A DNA stretch of 64,000 bases from contig JASFXZ010000009.1 of the NCBI GenBank assembly GCA_032209605.1, positions 15,363,553 through 15,427,552 on the forward strand. The letters run 5' to 3'. Under the pieces are notes generated by a model. That model was not told the origin of the DNA. It did not search any database and worked only from the letters and a program-made list of their open reading frames with translations. The DNA is from Mactromeris polynyma. Taxonomy: Eukaryota > Mollusca > Bivalvia > Venerida > Mactridae. Shown here in pieces: positions 1 to 12,662 of this stretch (its first letter is position 1; the number at the start of each line of letters is the position of its first letter). Position numbers and translations under genes: made by a program.

Positions 1-966
1 GTCTAGTGATACAGATCAGCGATACATGGAGAAACTAATTTCTCTGTACGTTGCTCGTTTTCTAATTTCGTCAAAATAATTTTCCGCTTTTAAATATCCA
101 ATGTGATTTATATCCCCTATGGAATTTCCAATCCGTGAATCTATTTTCCCGGCGTTGTATGGAATATGTCGTTTCTAGTAGTGTAACTCTCGCGTACTGG
201 TAAGAACGTACTGGATTCTAACAACTTACCTCGCCGAGGTCCACAGCGCTGCATTCACTATACTATTACTCTTCGATAAAGAGTTATGGTTACTTCTATA
301 AGTGGAAACACGTCAATATACTACATTTGTTGAGTATCCCACCTGACAGGTCACTGTTACGTCTTCATCCTGACTGTATGTATTGTTTAAGTAATTGTCG
401 TCCAAAACAGAGATACACATGTACATGTATAGGCCTACGCTCTAGTTTCATTGGACGGTGTGTGTCTGTGTTAAAATTATTTTGCCAGTGCCGTGTCCAT
501 TCATATAGCATTATGTCGCCTTATTTCGAGAACCCTTTAACTCAATTGTTGGCAGTTTTGAGTATTTGGTATTATTGAAACCGTCTTTCCAAGCACTTTT
601 TATCTGTACTATCTAAATTGTTATGGAATGCACATTACTTAAATAAAATGCAATTCCATAACTTCGTATGTAACGATTATCTCAAGAGAGTAAAACTTTA
701 AAGTTGTTTTTCTCAAAAAGACGAAAATTTAGAAGTTAAGGGATTCTGGCAATAATGCGACGTAATTAACTACAATACGGTTTCTGAGCTGAATGGTAAA
801 AGAAACTTGTTACAGAATAGATATTTTCAATATTACATCGCTATGTACGCCTGAACGGTTTTCATCTGCTAACAGTTGCGTCCTTTGTGTGAGAGGATGG
901 TCATCTTATGATGGCAAATAATTACTGGAACACGACATGCTCTTCAGATTGGTCATTGTAAATATG
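1..966. other. Non-coding, nothing recognised
   Basis: AT-rich sequence with one 83-codon open frame at 327-578 that resembles no family I know. No repeats or RNA genes seen. Confidence 0.4.
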
Positions 967-1170
967 AACGCTGCTATGGGATTTACAACCTCACCTGTAA
1001 GTGACGTCATTTCAAGAAAACGCAACATGTGATGTCACTATTGGCAAGCAGGAAACAATATTTACTACATATGGTCACTTCGTTTTCATTGCCATGGTGA
1101 CGTGACCTGTGACTTTTTTTTGGAAATGACGTCCCTTAAGAGAAGAGGTAGGAAATCCTATAGCAGCTCA
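967..1170. mobile_element. Foldback MITE with CRE-like sites, copy 1
   Basis: The left end (GCTGCTATGGGATTT) and the reverse complement of the right end (GCTGCTATAGGATTT) match, and the arms stay similar for about 75 bp, giving an almost fully palindromic element of about 200 bp. The left arm holds a perfect TGACGTCA and the right arm a one-base variant. A second copy lies at 63,405-63,620 in the same orientation. No coding capacity; the superfamily and target duplication could not be settled. Confidence 0.7.
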
Positions 1171-3037
1171 TATTATCATATTTCATAAACTGTGACTTAC
1201 AAACTCTAGGAAATGTTTTGTATTCCGCTCAGATCCACCCCCACAATGTTTAGAATACAAATAGTGAAATGTGCGACTGTATAATAATCAACTAGAAACG
1301 GTTGTTTAACAAAACAAAAGAAAAACAGGGAATATACCATTACCATGTGAGGACTAGATCAATTAAAGAACTTTACTTGCATTGCATACAGGGACTCGGA
1401 CTTTTGATTTACTTGTTTGGCTGTTTAAAACTGCTGTTTTTAATTCCAATTTCGTATGTTTGTTTAAAATTCAGCTGCAAACGCAGTCAGATCTTATATT
1501 CAGAACATACCCTGATCATACGGAAATGGACGAAGATGGGAACAGTTGCATCACTTCGGCTTTTTTCTTCACTTATAAAATATCGAGCGGCTTACAAGTG
1601 GAAACCAGTTGTGGTGAAAATAGTGAAAATCATCACTTTGTTTATGCTTAATGTATTTAGATGAAGCAAACTTTGCATTCAAAAAGAGTTCTAGATTAAT
1701 TTTAGTCAATTAAATTAAGTTCATATCAATAAGCAGTGATGAATTGAAAACCAACCTACTGCGATATCAGTGGCTCCCAATGCCGATCTGATGTACCGAA
1801 CGTTCAGACTAATGCACGTTTGGGTATGCACACTGTATGAAAGAGTTTGTAATTTCATAAATGTTTTCTGGATCTCTCATTTATCAAAATCCTGTTCAAT
1901 GTCGACCATTGTGTGTGCTAATTATCCAATATTTCACCAAGTTTTCTGTAAAATAACCAGCATACTTGTTACATAGTTCGCTACAGTCAATTTATAATGT
2001 CGGTGAAAACGAAAAATCCCCGCAAGAACAGAAGTTGCGAGCCTTCCAAATAACAACATCGACAATAAAATTCCAGTAATAATTGCCATGGCTGGACTTA
2101 TGGATTCTGTGGCATCTACCGACAGTTCTAATCCATTTCTCTACAGATTGTCGGCATGATAAGCTATCTGGATATCGTAGAAATAATTTCTGTCGGCACT
2201 AGTTATGCTCTGTGACTCTGGCGTAGAAGTCCAACGTCTGTCTGTCTTAGTGTTAATTACTAGAGATGAATACCCAATGACTTACATATTAATCGTGCGA
2301 AGCAAGGCTTTAAGATATTTGAATATGAGATTCCCGTTTTTACCAGAATTTGTAAACTAGTTACCGTATGGGCTGTTGTCTGTCATACTATGAGAATGCT
2401 AATTGGTTGAGAATGCGGCGAAGTATTTTTCCTCTCAGAATTGACGTCTTTGCAGGGAATCGTTTCATATGCTTAATTGAGCAAGCGTTTTGGTGCCACG
2501 ATGTTATTATATGAAATAAGCGCGTGAGCTGTTCCTTATTACTTTTGAATTAATTTTGTCAATCTCATTATGCAATCTCTACCGTACGGAATCTGTAGGT
2601 ATTATAACTTGACATGTTGCGATGAACATTTTATACAAATGTAAGCAATATTTGTAGTTAAAGATCGTGTGTATATAGAGATTTCCTAGGAAAGTAACGA
2701 CAGAACTTGGGGGAACGAATGGAGTAGGTTATTGCTAGGAAAATCGTTAGTTGAAACCTGGGCACAAAAATGTTGATATGTCACCGAAAGCCTGACATTG
2801 TACAGTCATGTATACAATATTAGAGCCCCTTGCGAGAGAGGACTTATCGTGTATGTAGCTCTTGGCTAGATTTGAGCAAGTAAAGACGTACCAAACATAA
2901 ATATTGACCAAATATTGTTCATTACTCGATTCTTTCTGCAACGGCACAGTCTTAATAAACCTCATTAATTTACCAATCTATTTGACGACTGATAAAGCTG
3001 CTCGCCCCGATGAACGTGTTTCAATACCTGACAGCAT
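1171..3037. other. Non-coding, nothing recognised
   Basis: Only short overlapping frames (1302-1664, 1382-1651, 1770-1976, and 2747-2965 on the minus strand), with no domain resemblance or splice context. The 24-bp array begins directly after it. Confidence 0.4.
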
Positions 3038-6000
3038 AAAGGTGCTGTTATAGAGTTGTGTTATGGTGCTATTATAGAGTTATGTTAATGTGCTGTTATA
3101 GAGCTGTGTGAAGGTGTTGTCATAGAGTTGTGTTAAGGTGCTGTTATAGAGCTGTGTGAAGGTGTTGTTATAGAGTTATGTTAATGTGCTGTTATAGAGT
3201 TGTGTGAAGGTGCTGTTATAGAGTTGTGTGAAGGTGCTGTTATAGAGTTGTGTGAAGGTGCTGTTATAGAGTTGTGTTAAGGTGCTGTTATAGAGTTGTG
3301 TTAAGGTGCTGTTATAGAGTTGTGTGAAGGTGCTGTTATAGAGTTGTGTGAAGGTGCTATTATAGAGTGATGTTAATGTGCTGCTATAGAGTTGTGTGAA
3401 GGTGCTGTTATAGAATTGTGTTAAGGTGTTGTTATAGAGTTGTGTTAAGGTGCTGTTATAGAGTTGTGTGAATGTGCTGTTATAGAGTTGTGTTAAGGCG
3501 CTGTTATAGAGTTGTGTGAAGGTGCTATTATAGAGCTGTGTGAAGGTGCTGTTATAGAGTTGTGTGAAGGTGCTATTATAGAGTTGTGTGAAGGTGCTGT
3601 TATAGAGTTGTGTGAAGGTGCTATTATAGAGCTGTGTGAAGGCGCTGTTATAGAGTTGTGTTAAGGCGCTGTTATAGAGTTGTGTGAAGGTGCTATTATA
3701 GAGCTGTGTGAAGGCGCTGTTATAGAGTTGTGTGAAGGTGCTGTTATAGAGTTGTGTGAAGGTGCTGTTATAGAGTTGTGTGAAGGTGCTGTTATAGAGC
3801 TGTGTGAAGGTGCTGTAATAGAGTTGTGTGAAGGTGCTGTTATAGAGCTGTGTGAAGGTGCTGTTATAGAGCTGTGTGAAGGTGTTGTTATAGAGTTGTG
3901 TTAAGGTGCTGTTATAGAGTTGTGTGAAGGTGCTGTCATAGAGTTGTGTTAAGGTGCTGTTATAGAGTTGTGTGAAGGTGTTGTTATAGAGTTGTGTTAA
4001 GGTGTTGTTATAGAGTTGTGTTACGGCGCTGTTATAGAGTTGTGTGAAGGTGCTGTTATAGAGTTGTGTTACGGCGCTGTTATATAGTTGTGTTAAGGTG
4101 TTGTTATAGAGTTGTGTTACGGCGCTGTTATAGAGTTGTGTTAAGGTGTTGTTATAGAGTTGTGTTACGGCGCTGTTATAGAGTTGTGTTAAGGTGCTGT
4201 TATATAGTTGTGTTACGGCGCTGTTATATAGTTGTGTTAAGGTGTTGTTATAGAGTTGTGTTACGGCGCTGTTATAGAGTTGTGTTAAGGTGTTGTTATA
4301 GAGTTGTGTTACGGCACTGTTATAGAGTTGTGTGAAGGTGCTGTTATAGAGTTGTGTTACGGCGCTGTTATATAGTTGTGTTAAGGTGTTGTTATAGAGT
4401 TGTGTTACGGCGCTGTTATAGAGTTGTGTTAAGGTGCTGTTATAGAGTTGTGTTAAGGTGCTGTTATAGAGTTGTGTGAAGGTGCTGTTATATAGTTGTG
4501 TTAAGGTGTTGTTATAGAGTTGTGTTAAGGTGCTGTTATAGAGTTGTGTTAAGGTGCTGTTATAGAGTTGTGTTAAGGTGCTGTTATAGAGTTGTGTGAA
4601 GGTGCTGTTATAGAGTTGTGTTAAGGTGCTGTTATAGAGTTGTGTGAAGGTGCTGTTATAGAGTTTTGTTAATGTGTTGTTATAGAGTTGTGTTACGGCA
4701 CTGTTATAGAGTTATGTTAAGGTGCTGTTATAGAGTTGTGTGAAGGTGCTGTTATAGAGTTATGTTAATGTGTTGTTATAGAGTTGTGTTAAGGTGCTGT
4801 TATAGAGTTGTGTTAATGTGTTGTTATAGAGTTGTGTTACGGCACTGTTATAGAGTTATGTTAAGGTGCTGTTATATAGTTGTGTTAAGGTGTTGTTATA
4901 GAGTTGTGTGAAGGTGTTGTTATAGAGTTGTGTTAATGTGCTGTTATAGAGTTGTGTTATGGTGCTGTTATAGAGTTGTGTTAAGGTGCTGTTATAGAGT
5001 TATGTGAAGGTGTTGTCATAGAGTTGTGTTAAGGTGCTGTTATAAAGCTGTGTTAAGGTGTTGTCATAGAGTTGTGTGAAGGCGCTGTTATAGAGTTATG
5101 TTAAGGTGCTGTTATATAGTTGTGTTAAGGTGCTGTTATAGAGTTGTGTCAAGGTGTTGTCATAGAGCTGTGTTAAGGTGCTGTTATAGAGTTGTGTTAA
5201 GGCGCTGTTATAGAGTTATGTTAAGGTGCTGTTATATAGTTGTGTTAAGGCGCTATTATAGAGTTATGTTAAGGTGTTGTTATATAGTTGTGTTAAGGCG
5301 CTATTATAGAGTTATGTTAAGGTGCTGTTATATAGTTGTGTTAAGGCGCTATTATAGAGTTATGTTAAGGTGTTGTTATATAGTTGTGTTAAGGCGCTGT
5401 TATAGAGTTATGTTAAGGTGCTGTTATATAGTTGTGTTAAGGCGCTATTATAGAGTTATGTTAAGGTGTTGTTATAGAGTTGTGTGAAGGTGTTGTCATA
5501 GAGTTGTGTTAAGGTGCTGTTATAGAGCTGTGTGAAGGTGTTGTCATAGAGTTGTGTTAAGGCGCTGTTATAGAGTTATGTTAAGGTGCTGTTATAGAGC
5601 TGTGTTAAGGTGTTGTCATAGAGCTGTGTTAAGGTGATGTTATAGAGTTGTGTTAAGGTGCTGTTATAGAGTTGTGTTAAGGTGTTGTTAAAGAGTTGTG
5701 TTAAGGTGATGTTATAGAGTTGTGTTAAGGTGTTGTTATAGAGTTGTGTTAAGGTGCTGTTATAGAGTTGTGTTAAGGTGTTGTTATAGAGTTGTGTTAA
5801 GGTGATGTTATAGAGTTGTGTTAAGGTGCTGTTATAGAGTTGTGTTAAGGTGTTGTCATAGAGTTGTGTTAAGGTGTTGTCATAGAGCTGTGTTAAGGTG
5901 TTGTCATAGAGCTGTGTTAAGGTGATGTTATAGAGTTGTGTTAAGGTGCTGTTATAGAGTTGTGTTAAGGTGTTGTTATAGAGTTGTGTTAAGGTGTTGT

Positions 6001-6258
6001 CATAGAGCTGTGTTAAGGTGTTGTCATAGAGCTGTGTTAAGGTGATGTTATAGAGTTGTGTTAATGTGCTGTTATAGAGTTGTGTTAAGGTGTTGTTATA
6101 GAGTTGTGTTAAGGTGTTGTCATAGAGCTGTGTTAAGGTACTGTTATAGAGTTGTGTAAAGGTGTTGTTATAGAGTTGTGTTAAGGTGTTGTCATAGAGC
6201 TGTGTTAAGGTGCTGTTATAGAGTTGTGTTAAGGTGCTGTCATAGAGTTGTGTTGAGT
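3038..6258. repeat. Minisatellite, 24-bp unit, about 134 copies (3.2 kb)
   Basis: Consensus GCTGTTATAGAGTTGTGTGA followed by AGGT, repeated without spacers. Zones differ: GTGTGAAGGT units dominate 3.04-4.0 kb; 48-bp dimers with TTACGGCGC occur at 4.06-4.46 kb; TATATAGTTGTG/CGCTATTATA dimers occur at 5.2-5.48 kb; a 120-bp five-unit repeat occurs at 5.7-6.2 kb. Because 24 is divisible by 3, long frames appear (for example a 232-codon minus frame at 5576-6274 with repeating TLTQLYN). These are array artefacts. Confidence 0.97.
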
Positions 6259-6270
6259 TATGATATTGCA

Positions 6271-6555
6271 CCATCAGTTCTACACTGTACAGAGACCGTA
6301 CTCATCAGTTCTACACTGTACAGAGGCCGTACTCATCAGTTCTACACTGTACAGAGACCGTACTCATCAGTTCTACACTGTACAGAGGCCGTACTCATCA
6401 GTTCTACACTGTACAGAGACCGTACTCATCAGTTCTACACTGTACAGAGGCCGTACTCATCAGTTCTACACTGTACAGAGGCCGTACTCATCAGTTCTAC
6501 ACTGTACAGAGGCCGTACTCATCAGTTCTACACTGTACAGAGGCCGTACTCATCC
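6271..6555. repeat. Minisatellite, 31-bp unit, about 9 copies
   Basis: The unit starts CCGTACTCATCAGTTCTACA and continues CTGTACAGAGG or GA. Starts are exactly 31 bp apart from 6296 to 6544. Units alternate GACCG and GGCCG at first (62-bp dimers), then become uniform. It abuts the 24-bp array without being related to it. Confidence 0.95.
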
Positions 6556-7691
6556 AATATTATATAACCTCACGATACAAACTTAAGTACTCAACCTGTA
6601 GTTTTGATTTATGAGTGTAATCAATACATATCATTCAAATAAATTACTTCACACCTCGCATATCATCTTAAAATTAATTGATCTGTCTGACATTTGAATG
6701 TTTTTTCATTTACAGACATTTTTCATTGGGTATTTTTTATAATTGCACCGGCTGACACAAAATCAGATTATCGTGAATAGTAATATGAAACGTTGAACAA
6801 AATATAATAAAAAGAGAAATCTCGAAATGGTGATAAAATAATGTAGATATTAGATAGAAAGAAAAGCCATTCTGAATGTTACACCAAGCGGAGAATGTCA
6901 TAAATTCCCTTTTATTCTTCACGGAATGCCACGGACATTGTTCAGTTCTTTATCACGAAAAATGATTTTGGCGTAAAATTTACATTGAAAAAAAAACAGA
7001 TTTGAAAATTTTCAGTGCAAATGCATAATTGTTATTGTAGACATTTCTATTATGTGTCATCGAAAATTAGAGATAATAGCTTAAGTTGTTAATCTGTTTG
7101 CCACAACTGATAATCTTACTGATTGGTATCTGTGAAATGAGAGAGCCGGGCTATGATACGGGCTTTTATACAGACGACAGCGCTAGTCAGTCTTAATTTA
7201 TGGGCATGTTGCGTAAACAGCTTAGATTTCCCAATTATTAATTGATGAAAGGGAACTTGGGGTCAGGTTGAGTACTTTGACAATCTCTGTGTAACCAGAC
7301 CTTGGCTGTAGGATTGTGACAAGCTACCTTATTCCCGGTAATTGTGAAGGTTTTCTATTACAGATATGGCAAGTTTTCAACTTTTTGTTTAACAGTGACC
7401 AAACTAAAGGTGTAAACCTTTCATATTATGTCCATACTGTTTTTAAATGAATTGTTCCGAGTTAACGATGTCAGCTAGGTTATGATTTGTACTGACGGCC
7501 TACCTTATACATGATGATGTTTGGCACATTGTGTTTCTTGCTGAGAACTTTGTCTTCAGTCAAAACCTATTTATGTTTATCAAGTCCCGTGTTACATTCA
7601 GTTGACTGTACATGTGTATGCCTACCTACCTGCCATTGAGTCTTCTAGATATCAATACTCTGTAGAGACAGTCATTATATTCAACATAGTA
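6556..7691. other. Non-coding, nothing recognised
   Basis: AT-rich single-copy-looking DNA between the 31-bp array and the Harbinger element; no supported gene. Confidence 0.4.
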
Positions 7692-8675
7692 AGCCTAAGT
7701 CCCACCATCACGACTTTGAGTGGCGATTGGGTACGAATGTAGATATCGTGGGCATTCCTCATAATTCTTACAGGGACTTGTTAGAGTCCTGGTGATTCGG
7801 GGCAGTTCTCCTCTATTCGCGGGAGGACAACGACAGTTTCGAAATGTTCAAAACATTCGTGGTCAAGTCACGATTTAAGTGTGTTCGTACTGCATTCCTC
7901 CCTATCGTAGCGATTCTCTGAACATCGCTGGCTCCAAATTGCGAAACCCGGTCACATCCTCGCTCGCCCCTCAGCTCTTGGAGTAGACGCTCGTACTGAC
8001 CAAGGATTGACCTCCGCAACACCCAGGGCCTCGTTCAGTATCTTCTTCCTACACACCCAGGGCCTCATCCAGTATCTTCTTCCGACCTGTCTCCCGGGTT
8101 GATTCGTCGAGTTTTGCAATGGCCACCTCATTCCGCACCATGTCCCGTCAAGTTGAACAAGGTTGTTTAGCATTCTGAAATCCATTTTGTACTTGTGTGG
8201 ACTGTCCGGGAGTATGTGGACCCTTCAAGAGTTGAGGCAGAAATGATAAACTGGCTGGGGAAGCACCAGTATTTATACTGTCAGACAAACAAAATGGACA
8301 GCCATTGATGTCGAGAGCGTTTGTACGGGATTCCTGGGAATGTGCCTGTATTCGTATCACTTTCGTGCCGCAATCGTGGTAGTTCGCTGTGGTTCGTGGT
8401 GGTTCGTACTGATTCGTGGGCATTCCTACGGCATTCATAAGTTGTGATCGTTGTGAGTTCGTGTGGGTTCGTACTGGTTCTTGTTAATTCTTGTTGGAAG
8501 CGTACCACGTTCTCACTGCTGTCTCGCTGCATTCTTGTGGCATTCGTATCGGTGCGTACAATATGCGTACGGCACGCGTAGGGAACTCTCTCTAGGATCA
8601 GTGCATGGCTAACCACTACGACTTTTTCATTCTTCCGGCATTCGTGCCCAAAGTCTTGACAATAGGACTTGGGCT
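7692..8675 (-). mobile_element. Non-autonomous PIF/Harbinger element with a transposase fragment
   Basis: Ends are inverted repeats: AGCCTAAGTCC at the left and AGCCCAAGTCC on the opposite strand at the right, with ACGACTTTG/AAGACTTTG and TACGAATG/CACGAATG following. The right flank is TTA and the left flank GTA, compatible with a mutated 3-bp TWA target duplication. Subterminal DNA on both sides is made of degenerate ACGAATG/ACGAACC words, and base composition is richer in GC than the surroundings. The middle encodes a broken Harbinger transposase start on the minus strand. The central and catalytic regions are missing, so mobility would need a related enzyme elsewhere. Confidence 0.7.
7890..8095 (-). 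pseudogene. PIF/Harbinger transposase N-terminal remnant
   Basis: On the minus strand, pieces match the conserved start of Harbinger transposases as I remember them: RRYWMRPWV, then LRRSILGQYERLLQELRGE, then EDVTGFRNLEPAMF in a shifted frame. The RRYW..RPWV segment occurs twice because of a 34-bp tandem duplication (8018-8085), which also breaks the frame. A second shift lies after QELRGE. The DDE catalytic core is absent. Family assignment rests on motif recognition only. Confidence 0.65.
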
Positions 8676-9644
8676 TTAGCACCGTGTCGTAAAGCGTTGT
8701 TTGTCCAATGTCAAAGTTCTGTTTTATGTGTCTTTATTATAATGTATACCTTCATCACACTGGGCATTGACTAAGGACGGTAACTCTGGAGATTACCAAC
8801 GAGTTCGTGATTGTCTACATTCACATACATTACCCGCCATATCTTTAAATGCTGTAAGTCGGAAGAAGTCGTCATGTTGAATTATTCATGCCAGCAAAAT
8901 ATGTACAAAACAAAATTGAAAAGATTAAAACGTTTTTTCGAAATCAGTGATAAATGATGAATATATGCAACAACATGCGTACAATCTGTGATGTTTTTGC
9001 AATATAATAAATCTGCCTAAGTCTTTGTTTTCTTTCTACATTGCTTCATGTTCCGACATGTCTGTAACGTTATGTTAATAAGCCAGCCTTAAACTCTAAA
9101 TTAGCATGTTTTGAGTTACACACGATCTAGGAATATCTTCCAAAGTAGCTGTTATGTAGGTTTTCTTTATAAATTTCCAGTTCTTAAATCACGTTTATTC
9201 TAACAATTTTGATATGATAAGCGTTACTAGGTAACAAATTATTCCAAACTTGTGAACTGGGATAATAGGCACTTTTTTCTGTCTAAATAGAAATTCTAAA
9301 TAATGTGGAGATTTTGCTTGTTTATACAAAACGATAAATCGTGCGCTGTTTGAATGCATCATGTTGGCCTGCGTACAAACAGAAGCTTAAGGCGGAGCTC
9401 AAAAAATATCGTACCATTTGTTCCGCCAGAACGAACACTGTAGACTCGGCTTGTGTTCAAATCGGATTTTTAGATCAGTACTTCAACAAGAAATATCTTT
9501 AAAAAATGATGAGCGGCGTAGATAGAATGATGTACATTCTTTAATCGCCTATTTCGGAACTCTGATTTCGCCTAAGGGGTAGGCTACGGGAAAGTGAATT
9601 ATCTTTTAGAGACACCCCGTTTGAAACCTCTCCGCTTAAAATAT
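8676..9644. other. Non-coding, nothing recognised
   Basis: No frame, repeat or RNA gene that I can support. Confidence 0.35.
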
Positions 9645-9790
9645 TAACCAATGAAATCGTCTTATTTGTTGCATATTTAACAACGCGCTTCATATAGACA
9701 CGTTGAATGTTATTGTTTACATTCGGCTAATCTCGCGCATGCGCACTCGCTGGGGGGCAAAAGATTTACGACCTCCGCATAAAAACAATG
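9645..9790 (+). repeat. Dispersed repeat, copy A (inverted partner at 14060-14192)
   Basis: Shares ACCAATNAAAT, TATAGACACGTTGA and CTGGGGGGCAAAA, in the same order, with the reverse complement of 14060-14192; spacing differs by indels. It could be the left end of an approximately 4.5-kb element or one of two independent insertions in opposite orientation. Confidence 0.55.
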
Positions 9791-10802
9791 ACAGTGATTA
9801 AGTGATTCGAACAATCCTTAAACTTGTATTTTCACAAATTCCTAAAATTAGATATCAAAGATAAGATGATAAAATCAGAAACAGAGGCATGTCTACACAA
9901 GACCAATTAATTCTCTTTGTCTAATTATACACAGTTATGCAATAAACAATATTGCCCCCTGTGTGCACTATCGTGATACCAATCTTGTCCAGACCCACTA
10001 ATTAGCATTTGATAATGTCTGGCCCAGAGGGACTCCAATATACATCCAATAAATATTTGCTGTCACCATCTGACACTTATATACAGTAAAGTGTCTTCTA
10101 CAATTATAAAAATAGTAATCAGTCTTGTGTTGAATATTAAAAAATATGCTTATTTATGCGTAAAAATTCATAATTTTATATCACAACTAGATGACATTTA
10201 GGTTTTGAAATATGATATATTACTCATTTTTATACTTACTTAAATTGTAGATATCCAGTGCAAATGAAATATTTAATGAAGAAATAAAACTTTTCTCACT
10301 CCTCTAAATTTAAATTACTGGTGAAAGACTCGAAACTAAATTTTTTCACAAATAATTGCCAAAATGATTGCATCAAGTTTTAATGCCGGTAATTATTGAT
10401 GTTTTAATTCATTTTAGTTGCTCAAAATTGCCTTTATTGCAAATTTATTGGCGATATATATAAATTAAAACTAATTAAAACAAGAATATGAGATAGAGCT
10501 GCATTCTTTGCCCTAGATGCTCTGGAACGAAATTGGGACATTTACTGTTCATCAGGCCAACTACCAACAAAATCAGATAATATGTGGCAATAAATCCGAT
10601 TTAATTTTTTTCACAAATATATTCTGATCAAAACTTCTAATGTAACACATTAATTTCAGACACTTTATAAATATATCTGAAAACCAATTCTCTAACTCAA
10701 CGCAAATAAATGATTTTACCTAGTCATGTAGTACAACTGCCATTTTTGTTTACATAAATCTTTGCTTTGGTCGCATTATATTTGAACCTTTTGCATTATA
10801 AC
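9791..10802. other. Non-coding AT-rich stretch
   Basis: No gene or repeat identified between dispersed repeat copy A and the hAT element. Confidence 0.35.
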
Positions 10803-11750
10803 TAGGGATGTCAACGAATATTCGAATATTCGAATATTCGTTTTATCTTCGAATATTCGAATCCTGTTTCAATATTCGAATATTCGAAAAAATATACTTT
10901 ATAAAAAAATTATGAAAAATAAAAATAGTTATTTGTTTATTTATTTGCCTACCCCGATTTGTGTAAGATAGTATGAGAGTAATAAAGGACGCTGTTGTTG
11001 TTGAAATATACGCGCTTGTAAAAGTGTCATTGTGTATATTGGGGGGTGCTAATATAATTGTATATCGTCGGGTGATGACATTTTGTCTCTTTCGATAATC
11101 CGTTAATTACTGACCGATTGCAACAGTTTGATAGTACATAGTCTCAAATAGAAGAAAATAGGTGTCTAATTGTCGGTAATGTTGTTGTTGACGAAAGGTG
11201 TAAAAAGTAGGCAGTTAAAACCACCGTTAATAAACTGAGAAACAGACTGGCCAGTGACCTTGTGGATAACATAATATTTCTCAACAAGAACAAAGCCCAG
11301 GTACCAAGTAGAACGGACTTGTGAATGTGAAATTAAGACGGAGTGAATTAAGTGACTAAGTGTATTTTACCAAGTGTTCATGTTTATTTCATACATTTGT
11401 ATATTTTGATAACATAAACTTTCTGCATAAGAACGATTACCAAAACCGAGTGAAACCGAGTTGTGAATTTGACAAAAACAAAACATATTAAACACTTCAC
11501 AAAGATATTCATAAACACGAATATTGGCATTCAGAAGATGATCTGTTAACTGCAATAACTTCATTCGTCAGAGTCTTAACTTCCGATGAAAATAATAGTA
11601 AAATACATACAGCACGTAAGGAACTTTGGTATATGAAATATTATTTTTTTAATAATTTTGTCTAAGTTGTGACGAACGAATATTCGAATATTCGTTCGAA
11701 ATAAAAAACGAATATTCGAATACCTGATTTGCTATTCGTTGACATCCCTA
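10803..11750. mobile_element. hAT-type MITE, 948 bp, with 8-bp target duplication
   Basis: Perfect 18-bp terminal inverted repeats (TAGGGATGTCAACGAATA at 10803 and its complement ending at 11750), followed on both sides by palindromic CGAATATTCG runs. Flanks are a perfect 8-bp direct duplication ATTATAAC (10795-10802 and 11751-11758), diagnostic of the hAT superfamily together with the termini. Internal DNA is AT-rich; a 65-codon minus frame at 11367-11564 is not a transposase. Intact ends and duplication suggest a fairly recent insertion. Confidence 0.88.
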
Positions 11751-11758
11751 ATTATAAC

Positions 11759-12660
11759 TGATGGAAATTGCCTCTATGCTGTGTGAGAAGTTTTGCTTAG
11801 TAAATCTTTATGATATAAAATGAATAATGAAGTCTGTAATAAGTACTAGTAATTTAGACTGGTTGAATCCAGCATGTCCTTGGATATGGCACAAACACAA
11901 CACATACCTAAGTCCATCCAGCTTTGAATAGACACAAATAATAAAGATACAATATGCTTGATCTTTCTCATAATGTCCTGGCATGAGTTGTGTACTGAGA
12001 TGGTAGAGATTAGCTGCTTGTTGCATGTTTTTAACTGTAGTTTTACAAAGCTTATTGAGAAAAATCATAAGTCTCCACAAATGATACTTTTCCGAACCTG
12101 ATAATTTTTTTCTCAAAGAATGCACATACGAACCTAGATGAAACAAGAGCTTAGTGCTATGTAAATACTAGACTAGTGCAGATATAGTGCTATATCTAGA
12201 TTACCAAGTTGAAAAAATAAATTTACACATTATATATATAACAGTAATTACAATTTTATTTCAATAGAACTGAGCATTTCAAAGCATACTATTCAACAAT
12301 GACATAAACTACTAGTTTATATAATACCACAATTTTTTTTATTAGTCAATCACAGATTGTATTTATTGCAGTCACGAAATGGTAATGGATTTAAAATGTA
12401 CAAGGAACACTTTAAGAGTATTTTCCAAGAAGTATTTCATGACACATCGACCAATGTTTGTAAATTTACAGCATTTTTCTTGTTGTCCCAAGTTGACTTT
12501 TGTGAGGCATCTTGTGAAAATCATGAAAACCTGAAACGATAAAGTAATATTATAGCAGATCTAAAACAATTTTATATTATAATGATATGAGCTTTTCGAG
12601 CCCCACATTGGGTCCACCTTTTCCCCTACAATTACTTATATGTGACAGTGGTGTGTGACA
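11759..12660. other. Non-coding; one unassigned 112-codon minus frame
   Basis: The frame at 11808-12146 on the minus strand has no recognisable domain and no clear splice or promoter context. I leave it uncalled; it may be chance or an orphan exon. Confidence 0.3.
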
Positions 12661-12662
12661 GA

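Noticed and set aside
3038..6258. CRISPR array
   Set aside because: Units are contiguous without unique spacers, and the DNA is clearly eukaryotic; the same applies to the other arrays.
5576..6274. 232-codon minus-strand frame repeating TLTQLYN
   Set aside because: It is the 24-bp minisatellite read in one of its stop-free frames; other parts of the same array open in other frames and on the other strand.
11808..12146. 112-codon minus-strand frame
   Set aside because: No recognisable motif, no splice context; cannot be distinguished from chance in AT-rich DNA.
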